Below, piece after piece: positions 57,710-64,000 of a stretch of 64,000 bases of DNA. The stretch lies in NCBI GenBank assembly GCA_021325095.1, contig JAJPHV010000124.1:1-64000 (forward strand). Reading direction: 5' to 3'. The translations under genes and the position numbers were made by a program. Numbering within the stretch: position 1 is the stretch's first letter; each line of letters begins with the position of its first letter. This DNA is from Chloroflexota bacterium (lineage in GTDB: Bacteria; Chloroflexota; Anaerolineae; Aggregatilineales; UBA2796). The notes beneath the pieces are model-generated. The model ran no database searches. It saw only the letters and a list, made by a program, of their open reading frames with translations, and was not told the DNA's origin.

Positions 57710-59950
57710 GTGACCGCTCGATCTCAACCCGCCAACCAATCCCAACCAGAACAGCCCTTTGACCGCACCACCGCTATCGGTATTGGCGCACTTGTGATCG
57801 CCGTGATGATTTTGATCGCGCTGATCGGCCTGATCACACTGCTGCCTGCGCAGACGATCACGCAGGCCATTTCGGCCCAGGCCAGCGAAGATCAGCAGGT
57901 GCGCGCCGAATCGCTGGCGCGCAAAATGGAAAGTCTCTTCTTCAACAGTATCGCTTACGATTTGCGCGCGCTGGCGGATCGCCCCGAAGTCAAATCCACC
58001 ACCAGAGCCTCGCGCCCGGCAGCCCTGGCCGCGATGGCCGAGATGAACCGGCGGCACGTCGGCCTGATCAGGTCGATAGTACGGCTGGCAGAGGACGGCA
58101 CGCCCGTCTATGCCTGGCCGGAATCGCTCAACGATCAGATTGCGGCGGGCAAACCGTTGTTGTGGCAGGTCGATGCCGCCTGGGTACAAAACGTCATCCA
58201 GCAGCAAACCGTGCAGTTCTTCCAGCAGCCGCTCACCGCGGGCGGTGTCACTTACCTGATGGTCACGCCAATTACCGAGGGCACAAACATCAATGAAGCG
58301 CTGGCTGTCGAGATGGACCTGGAAAACTACTTTGAAACCAATTTCCGCTCGCTGATTTTCCGCAGCACGACCCAATTATGGGTTTTTGACCAGTCCGGCA
58401 AAGAACTCTTCCACTATCACGACCAGCCTTTTACGGGGGACATCAACGCGGTGCGCAACCAGGCCGAAACGGTTCGGCTGACCGGGTTCCCATCGCCCGG
58501 CCAAGAGACGGTGATCGCGCCGGTCAACGTAGCCTTTCAACAGAATCACCGCCTGTCTGTGGTACTGACCCGCGAGATCAGCGAAGGGCAGCAGGCCGTC
58601 TACAGCACGCTGCAATCGCTGTTCCTGTTCGGGCTGGCGATCATCGGTTTCATTGTCATTGTCGGCATATTCGTGGGGCGGTTTCTGCTGAACGAAACGC
58701 GCCGTCGCCGCAAAGAGGAACAGCGCCGATCCACTGCCCGTACCCTGCTGGAAATGTCGCGCGCGCTCAATTCGAGCCTCGAACTGGAAGTTGTGTTACA
58801 GCGCATCCTGGGCGAACTGAGCAAGATTTTGCCGCACGATAACGCCTCCGTCATGTTACTCAATGAGGAAGAGCATAGCGTTACGGTGGCTGCCGAAACG
58901 GGCACAGTCAATCCGACCCCCGTGCAGATGCCGCTCACCGAACTGCGCGGCGCGCGCGAGGTGGTCATGACGGGCAAGCCCACCCTGATCAACGATTGCC
59001 TGCACGACCCACGCTGGAATGCTATGCCCGGCAGCACCACGCAGTCGTGGCTGGGCGTCCCGCTGCGCGTCCGCAACCAGTCGGTGGGTGTGCTGAACAT
59101 CAACAGCAACCAGCCCAATCGCTTCCAGCCCGACGACATCGACCTGGCCGAAGCCTTCGCCGATCAGGCCGGGATCGCCATCGAAAACGCACGAGCGCAC
59201 GAACTTCAGATCAGGGCCTACGAGATGGAGCTGGAAACGGCGCGTGCCATCCAGACCAGTTTGCTTCCCCAGGAACAACCGCCCCTTGCGCAGCTACAGT
59301 TGGCGGCGCGCGCCATTCCGGCGCGGCAAGTCAGCGGTGACTATCACCAGTATTTCCCGCTGCCAGATGGCAAACTGGGCATCGCTGTCGGTGACGTGAG
59401 CGGCAAAGGCATTCCGGCGGCGCTGCTCATGGCCGTGATCACGACGGCGCTGCGTGACGAAATTCTGCGCAACCCGTCACCTTCGGCCCTGCTCAACGAA
59501 CTGAATAACCGTTTGCTGCCGCGTATGCAGCAAAACAACATGACCAGTGCGCTGCTCATGTCTATCTTCGATCCGCTGACCCGCCACGTGGAAATCGCCA
59601 ACGGGGGTATGGTGCAGCCTTACGTGCGGAACGGCCAGGGCTGGTCGTTTGTGCCTGTCGGCGGCTACCCGTTGGGGGCCAGCTCCCGCATGTCTTACTC
59701 GTCCAAGACTGTGACGCTGGCTCCCGGCTCGATGCTCCTGCTCTTCAGCGACGGCGTGATCGAGTCGCAGAACTTGCAACACGAATTTTTCGGCTTTGAA
59801 CGGCTTGAGGAACTGCTGAACTCGCTGCCCGCAACGGCGACTGCTGACCAGGTATTGGAGGCGATCCTTGAGGCTGTCTACGCGCACCTGGAAGGCCAGG
59901 AACCACAGGATGATATTACGATAGTTGTCATGAACTCAGTGGAAGTTTAG
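57710..59950 (+). CDS. Membrane-bound SpoIIE/RsbU-type protein phosphatase with GAF domain
   Basis: 746 residues from GTG 57710 (GGAGAGG upstream). A membrane segment at about 24-47 is followed by an extracytosolic sensor region (about 50-300), a second membrane segment (about 302-325), a GAF domain (about 345-500: LLEMSRALNSSLELEVVLQRIL, SWLGVPLRVRNQSVGVLNINSN) and a PP2C/SpoIIE phosphatase (about 510-745: LETARAIQTSLLPQEQPP, VSGDYHQYFPLPDGKLGIAVGDVSGKGIPAALLMA, LLLFSDGVIES). It dephosphorylates an anti-anti-sigma protein in partner switching. The RsbW-like kinase gene follows after 34 bases. Confidence 0.92.
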   Translation: MTARSQPANQSQPEQPFDRTTAIGIGALVIAVMILIALIGLITLLPAQTITQAISAQASEDQQVRAESLARKMESLFFNSIAYDLRALADRPEVKSTTRASRPAALAAMAEMNRRHVGLIRSIVRLAEDGTPVYAWPESLNDQIAAGKPLLWQVDAAWVQNVIQQQTVQFFQQPLTAGGVTYLMVTPITEGTNINEALAVEMDLENYFETNFRSLIFRSTTQLWVFDQSGKELFHYHDQPFTGDINAVRNQAETVRLTGFPSPGQETVIAPVNVAFQQNHRLSVVLTREISEGQQAVYSTLQSLFLFGLAIIGFIVIVGIFVGRFLLNETRRRRKEEQRRSTARTLLEMSRALNSSLELEVVLQRILGELSKILPHDNASVMLLNEEEHSVTVAAETGTVNPTPVQMPLTELRGAREVVMTGKPTLINDCLHDPRWNAMPGSTTQSWLGVPLRVRNQSVGVLNINSNQPNRFQPDDIDLAEAFADQAGIAIENARAHELQIRAYEMELETARAIQTSLLPQEQPPLAQLQLAARAIPARQVSGDYHQYFPLPDGKLGIAVGDVSGKGIPAALLMAVITTALRDEILRNPSPSALLNELNNRLLPRMQQNNMTSALLMSIFDPLTRHVEIANGGMVQPYVRNGQGWSFVPVGGYPLGASSRMSYSSKTVTLAPGSMLLLFSDGVIESQNLQHEFFGFERLEELLNSLPATATADQVLEAILEAVYAHLEGQEPQDDITIVVMNSVEV

Positions 59951-59984
59951 CTGAGTCGGTGAGGGAGAATCATAAGGAGCATTT

Positions 59985-60455
59985 ATGCCAGCCAAATCTT
60001 CAAGCAATCGAACGGCCCAGCCCGCTCCGGAGCGGGTCGAGATTTTCCTGCCCAGCACGCTAGGTTACGAGAAAGTGGCGCGCAGCGCAGCGGAAGCCGT
60101 CGCCGAGGAGATGGGTTTCAGCCCGGATCGCATCGAAGACCTGAAAACTGCCGTTGCAGAAGCGTGCATGAACGCGATTGAGCACGGCAATCAGGAGGAC
60201 AAAACCACCTCGGTCACGGTCTTGTTGACGGCTGCGCCCAGGCAGCTTGAGATCAAGGTGGCCGACGAAGGGCTGACGCCGATCCCCGACAAGTTCCCCA
60301 CGCCGGGCCGCCCCGATACGGACAACCGGGGCTGGGGCATGTTTTTCATCGAGCAGTTGGTGGATGAGGTGGAGATCACGCGGCTGCCCGAAGGCGGCAA
60401 CCAGGTGCGCATGGTCATTTATCTGACGCCGGAGAACAAGCCGAAGGGCAAGTAG
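59985..60455 (+). CDS. RsbW-like anti-sigma factor / serine kinase
   Basis: 156 residues. HATPase_c of GHKL type: LKTAVAEACMNAIEHGNQ (N-box with AVAEACMNAIEHG), IKVADEGLTP (G1-like), GWGMFFIEQLVDEVEI (G2). AAGGAG five bases before the ATG. It follows a SpoIIE phosphatase gene, so the two should work on one STAS-domain antagonist; none is encoded adjacent. The opposing sigma factor is also not in the window. Confidence 0.9.
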   Translation: MPAKSSSNRTAQPAPERVEIFLPSTLGYEKVARSAAEAVAEEMGFSPDRIEDLKTAVAEACMNAIEHGNQEDKTTSVTVLLTAAPRQLEIKVADEGLTPIPDKFPTPGRPDTDNRGWGMFFIEQLVDEVEITRLPEGGNQVRMVIYLTPENKPKGK

Positions 60456-60458
60456 ATC

Positions 60459-60571
60459 ACCTCACCCCTTAACCCCTCTCCACAGGGTGGAGAGGGGCGT
60501 CCTGGACCACTGCTGCCCTCTCGCCAGTTGGCGAGGGGCTGAGGTCAATCAAATGGGCCAGGGGGTGAGGT
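60459..60571. repeat. CCTCACCCC-bounded palindromic repeat, copy 8
   Basis: Lies between the convergent ends of the RsbW-like and dienelactone hydrolase genes. Two hairpins (CCCCTCTCCAC/GTGGAGAGGGG and GCCCTCTCGCCAG/TTGGCGAGGGGC), ending GGGGGTGAGG. It could serve as a bidirectional terminator. Confidence 0.75.
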
Positions 60572-60575
60572 TCAC

Positions 60576-61541
60576 TCAACCGCCCCGGGTTGCCATCATG
60601 GTCGGGGCCAGCGTGGCCGCGGCAGACGATTCGGTCAGGTATTTGCCGAACCAGTCCAGCGTGCGCTTCCAGGCATCCTGGGCCGCTTCCTTGTTGTACG
60701 AGGAACGTGTGTCGTTGAAGAAGGCGTGCTGCGCGCCCTTGTACACGATGATATCGCTGATCTTGCCATACTCCTTCAACTTCGGTTCCCAGGCAGAGAC
60801 TTTGTCGATGGGGTTGCTCTGATCCTGGTCGCCGTAGATGCGGAGCATAGGTGCGGAAACGTTCTTAAGATCGTCGTCGGAGGGGTTCGCGCCGCTGCCA
60901 TAGAAGGCCACCACCGCGCCGACGTTCTTGCCCTGGTACGACATCAGGATCGCCAGCCGGCCACCCGCGCAGAAGCCGATGACGCCGGGCTTCTTGGGCG
61001 AGACGTAGCTCTGCTGTGCCAGGTAATCCACCGCGCCCTGAACATCTTTGAGCGCCTGATCCATTTGCATCAGCATGACCAGTTGTTGCGCGTCGTTTGG
61101 CTCTTTGGCGACTTTGCCACGATATAGATCGGGCGCAAGCGCCGCGTAGCCCTGACCGGCAAAGCGCTCGACAACACTCTTGATGTGGTCATCGACGCCC
61201 CACCATTCCTGGATGACGACCACCGCCGGGAAGGGGCCATCGCCTTTGGGGCGAGCCAGATAGCCGGGGGCCTGGCTTGTGCCAGCGGCAAACTGCACGA
61301 CAGCGGTTTCGATGTCGGCGGCCTGTCCGGTGGCGGCCATCGTCGCCGGCAGTGAGGCCTCGGGCGTAAGCTGCCCCGAGGCGCGTGCGACCTCCGGGAT
61401 CGATGCGCCATTGGCGGCCAGGAGCAGCGCGTTGGCTGCGGCTGCCCCGCCCAGGAGCAGCGTTGCCCGCCTTAGAAATTGCCGACGCGAGAGGCTACCA
61501 CTTTTATACTCACTGACTAACTCATGGACCTTCTCTTCCAT
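60576..61541 (-). CDS. Dienelactone hydrolase-family protein with Tat signal
   Basis: 321 residues. The twin-arginine signal SLSRRQFLRRATLLLGGAAAANALLL (16-41) directs folded export. Dienelactone hydrolase fold: nucleophile C191 in GFCAGGR, acid in IYGDQDQ (about D238-D240) and H272 in KGAQHAFFND. PAVVVIQEWWGVDDHIKSVVERFAGQGY is the oxyanion region. It hydrolyses an ester or lactone outside the membrane; the natural substrate is unknown. AGGGGAGA precedes the ATG. The ends are Ala/Thr/Met-rich (PATMAATG, TLAPTMMATRGG). Confidence 0.88.
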   Translation of the reverse strand: MEEKVHELVSEYKSGSLSRRQFLRRATLLLGGAAAANALLLAANGASIPEVARASGQLTPEASLPATMAATGQAADIETAVVQFAAGTSQAPGYLARPKGDGPFPAVVVIQEWWGVDDHIKSVVERFAGQGYAALAPDLYRGKVAKEPNDAQQLVMLMQMDQALKDVQGAVDYLAQQSYVSPKKPGVIGFCAGGRLAILMSYQGKNVGAVVAFYGSGANPSDDDLKNVSAPMLRIYGDQDQSNPIDKVSAWEPKLKEYGKISDIIVYKGAQHAFFNDTRSSYNKEAAQDAWKRTLDWFGKYLTESSAAATLAPTMMATRGG

Positions 61542-61644
61542 CTGGCTCTATCTCCCCTAAAAACTGAAAAAACGGACAGTACAAGGTTAAAGGTTTTCGG
61601 GCGATAACGATATTAATAATTGATGAGTGTGGGATCGCAACAAA

Positions 61645-61673
61645 ACAGGCGATCCGCAGAGATCGCCTGTCTG
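61645..61673 (-). terminator. Intrinsic terminator downstream of clpC
   Basis: Minus strand stem CAGGCGATC-TCTGCG-GATCGCCTG followed by TTTTGTT, about 50 bases past the clpC stop. A nine-base-pair perfect stem. Confidence 0.8.
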
Positions 61674-61679
61674 AGTTCG

Positions 61680-61716
61680 CCCCAACCCCTCTCCGGTTGG
61701 AGAGGGGGTAGTTCGG
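61680..61716. repeat. CCTCACCCC-type repeat, copy 9 (partial)
   Basis: Only the central hairpin (ACCCCTCTCC-GGTT-GGAGAGGGGG) with degenerate ends remains, between clpC and its terminator. Confidence 0.5.
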
Positions 61717-61723
61717 GTGCGGT

Positions 61724-64000
61724 TTAGTTGCTGGACTCGGTGGAAGGCGCGGCCTCGCTGACGGCCACCTGAGGATCACCCTCGACAGCTTCCATCACCA
61801 GTTCGCCGTCTTTGGCATCGATGTGGATGGTGCTGCCCAGTTTGAACGTCCCGGCCAGAATGCCATCGGAGAGCCGGTCCTCAACCATGTTAGTGATGAT
61901 GCGGCGCAGCGGGCGAGCGCCAAATTCGGGGTCGTAACCCTTCTCGCCAAGCAGCGTCCTGGCGGCATCGGTCACGTCCAGGATGAGCGCGTGTTCAGAC
62001 AGCCGTTCGCGCACCTTGTTCAGTTCCAGATCAACGATCTGCTTGATTTCGTCGCGGGTCAGGGAACGGAACACAATCGTGGCGCTGACGCGGTTCAGGA
62101 ATTCGGGCCGGAAGGCGCGGCGCAACTGATCCATCACCTTTTTGCGCATTTCTTCGTAATCTTGCTGCTGCGTCTGCGCGTCGTCGCGCGGGACCTCAAA
62201 GCCCAGCGTCGCGCCGCGCTTGATCGTATCCGCGCCGACATTGCTGGTCATGACGATGATCGCGTTGCGGAAGTCTACCTTGCGCCCGCGTGCATCGGAG
62301 AGATGCCCTTCCTCCATGATTTGCAGGAGCATATTGAAGGCTTCGGGGTGCGCCTTTTCGATCTCGTCGAAGACGACAATCGAGTACGGGCGGCGGCGCA
62401 GCGCTTCGGTCAACTGCCCGGCGTCCTCGTAGCCGACGTACCCGGGCGGCGCGCCGACCAGCCGGGCCACCGTGTGTCGCTCCATGAACTCGCTCATGTC
62501 CAACTGGACGAGCGCGTCCTCACTGCCAAACATGAATTCAGCCAGCGCTTTGGTCAGTTCCGTCTTGCCGACGCCCGTCGGGCCGAGGAAGATGAAGGAA
62601 CCAATGGGGCGCTTGGGGTCTTTCAACCCGGCGCGCGCCCGGCGCACCGCCTTCGAGATGGCTTCAATCGCCTCGTGCTGGCCCACAATGCGGCTGTGGA
62701 GGTGCTCTTCCATCTTCAGTAGCCGCTCGGATTCGTCGCCGCTGATGCTGGTGACGGGGATGCCCGTCCACATCGAGACGACTTCGGCAATGTCTTCAGC
62801 GGTCAACTGCGGCTTGTTCGTCTCCGGGTTCCAACCCGCCTTGAGCGCGGACAGTTGCAGCGCCAGTTCGTTTTCGCGGTTCTTGAGTTCCATGCGCTGA
62901 TCTTCGGTCATGTCGCCGCTGAGTTCTTCCAGTTCCTCGCTGATGTCGGCCAGTTCAGCTTCGGCCCGGCGCACGCGAATTGCCTCTGGACTCTTGTACA
63001 TACGGACGCGGCTGGCGCCCTCGTCGATCAGGTCGATGGCTTTATCCGGCAGGAACCGATCGGGCACATAGCGCGCCGAGAGGTGGGCGGCAGCTTCAAT
63101 CGCCTCCTCGGTGATTTCCAGGTTGTGATGCTCTTCGTAGGGCTGCTTGATGCCCCGCAGGATTTCAATCGTTTCTTCGATGGTCGGCTCATCGACGTAA
63201 ATCGGCTGGAAGCGCCGGGCGAGCGCTGCATCGCTCTCGATGTGCTTGCGATATTCGTCGAAGGTGGTCGCGCCAATGCACTGTAGCTCGCCCCGTGCCA
63301 GGGCAGGCTTGAGGATATTGGCAGCGTCCACGCTGCTGCCTGCCGAACCTGCACCGACCAGCATATGCACTTCGTCGATAAAAAGAATGCTGTCCGAGGA
63401 TTTAAGTTCCTCGATCACGCGCTTGAGCCGCTCCTCGAACTGCCCGCGATACATCGTCCCGGCAACCAGGCTGCCCACGTCAAGCTGCAACACACGCTTG
63501 TCCAGCAGCGTTTCGGGCGTCTCGCGGTTCACGATGCGTTGGGCCAGCCCCTCGATAATGGCCGTCTTGCCGACACCTGGCTCCCCGATCAGGGCCGGGT
63601 TATTCTTGGTGCGGCGGCTCAAAATCTGGATGACGCGCTCGATCTCCATCTCGCGGCCCACCACCGGGTCGAGTTTACCTTCCTCGGCGGCAGCGGTCAG
63701 GTCAGTTGCCAGTTGATCAACCAGCGGCGTTTTCACCCCCGTCTTGCGCGACTGGCGCTCCGGCGGGTTGCTGCTTGCGCCAGGGCCGCTGCTTGACGTT
63801 GAGCGACCCTGCACCGGGCTTTCCTGCAGCACGCGACGTGTCTGGCGGCGCACCTCTTCGGGGCTGACGTTCAGCCGCTTCAGCACGTCAATCGCAATCC
63901 CTTCACTCTGCCGCACCAACCCAAGCAGCAGATGTTCGGTTCCAATATAGTGATGTCCCATCCGGCGCGCTTCATCCACCGCCAGTTCCAGCACTTTCTT
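61724..64000 (-). CDS. clpC: ATP-dependent Clp protease ATPase ClpC, N-terminus cut by window edge
   Basis: At least 758 residues; the frame is open to base 64000 and the visible sequence begins inside the Clp_N domain ([31 protein letters not shown]). Two AAA domains: Walker [12 protein letters not shown] and [11 protein letters not shown], sensor/arginine-finger regions intact. Between them is a UVR-like coiled insert ([25 protein letters not shown]) that distinguishes ClpC from ClpB/ClpA. C-terminal [23 protein letters not shown]. It unfolds substrates for ClpP. Terminated by the hairpin at 61645-61673. Confidence 0.95.
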   Translation of the reverse strand, partial: KKVLELAVDEARRMGHHYIGTEHLLLGLVRQSEGIAIDVLKRLNVSPEEVRRQTRRVLQESPVQGRSTSSSGPGASSNPPERQSRKTGVKTPLVDQLATDLTAAAEEGKLDPVVGREMEIERVIQILSRRTKNNPALIGEPGVGKTAIIEGLAQRIVNRETPETLLDKRVLQLDVGSLVAGTMYRGQFEERLKRVIEELKSSDSILFIDEVHMLVGAGSAGSSVDAANILKPALARGELQCIGATTFDEYRKHIESDAALARRFQPIYVDEPTIEETIEILRGIKQPYEEHHNLEITEEAIEAAAHLSARYVPDRFLPDKAIDLIDEGASRVRMYKSPEAIRVRRAEAELADISEELEELSGDMTEDQRMELKNRENELALQLSALKAGWNPETNKPQLTAEDIAEVVSMWTGIPVTSISGDESERLLKMEEHLHSRIVGQHEAIEAISKAVRRARAGLKDPKRPIGSFIFLGPTGVGKTELTKALAEFMFGSEDALVQLDMSEFMERHTVARLVGAPPGYVGYEDAGQLTEALRRRPYSIVVFDEIEKAHPEAFNMLLQIMEEGHLSDARGRKVDFRNAIIVMTSNVGADTIKRGATLGFEVPRDDAQTQQQDYEEMRKKVMDQLRRAFRPEFLNRVSATIVFRSLTRDEIKQIVDLELNKVRERLSEHALILDVTDAARTLLGEKGYDPEFGARPLRRIITNMVEDRLSDGILAGTFKLGSTIHIDAKDGELVMEAVEGDPQVAVSEAAPSTESSN

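Noticed and set aside
1-64000. CRISPR arrays, phage genes or toxin-antitoxin pairs
   Set aside because: No regularly spaced direct repeats, phage structural genes or paired small genes of that type were seen anywhere in the window.

Overview
The window looks like a chromosomal segment of a GC-rich Chloroflexota bacterium (Anaerolineae-like). This is inferred from gene content and style: a ClpC of Gram-positive type, a type-2 IleRS with a GIHH signature, a Rab-like small GTPase, DUF2723 and TPR membrane proteins, SH3b secreted proteins, and many short GC-rich hairpin repeats. No rRNA marker is present, so the taxonomy is provisional.

Layout. 1-871: 3' part of an IS200/IS605 TnpB with its right-end hairpin. 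1092-8946 (minus): a probable catabolic or biosynthetic operon with a NitT/TauT-type ABC importer, a ureohydrolase, a small SH3 protein, the two subunits of a ComDE-type sulfopyruvate/phosphonopyruvate decarboxylase, a Mn/Zn cyclase-family hydrolase and a threonine-synthase-like PLP enzyme. A PLP aminotransferase is divergent from it (9078-10259). 10309-11518: a HypE/AIR-synthase-like gene behind a leader with a 17-codon ORF, a 12-bp hairpin and an intrinsic terminator. 11527-14582: exported phospholipase D-like protein, and a MarR regulator with an MFS pump behind tandem palindromic operators. 14605-19813: beta-propeller/diheme cytochrome fusion, DUF2723 membrane protein carrying an in-frame repeat insertion, and a methyltransferase. 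19814-26791: ileS, two membrane-anchored paralogues, two TPR proteins and a GNAT gene behind an attenuator leader. 27101-35940: secreted SH3 protein, metK with an upstream unknown gene under a SAM-I riboswitch, SRPBCC proteins, PhzF, tadA, tRNA-Ser(CGA), aldo/keto reductase and rho.

36170-45690: a nitrate assimilation block (NarX/NarL-type two-component pair, nirB, nirD, narK-type transporter, molybdopterin nitrate reductase) bracketed by an IS4-type transposase pseudogene and an IS110 fragment. It looks lower in GC than its surroundings, which suggests acquisition as a unit. 46095-51664: site-2 protease, small membrane and TPR proteins, rhodanese, a YqeC-MocA fusion for molybdenum cofactor maturation, and a Dus enzyme. 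52171-54967: a sulfur-stress operon (ArsR-rhodanese fusion, persulfide-dioxygenase-like MBL protein, MFS) with an operator over its -10. 55134-60455: Rab-like GTPase and a signalling group (GAF/PAS histidine kinase, SpoIIE phosphatase, RsbW-like kinase). 60576-64000: Tat-exported dienelactone hydrolase and clpC, cut by the window end.

At least nine copies of a CCTCACCCC-bounded palindromic repeat lie between genes, and one lies inside a reading frame. The strongest candidates for undescribed biology are the ComDE/threonine-synthase-like/ureohydrolase/ABC cluster, the leader of the HypE-like gene, and the GNAT leader. All functional assignments come from reading motifs by eye; no database search was possible.
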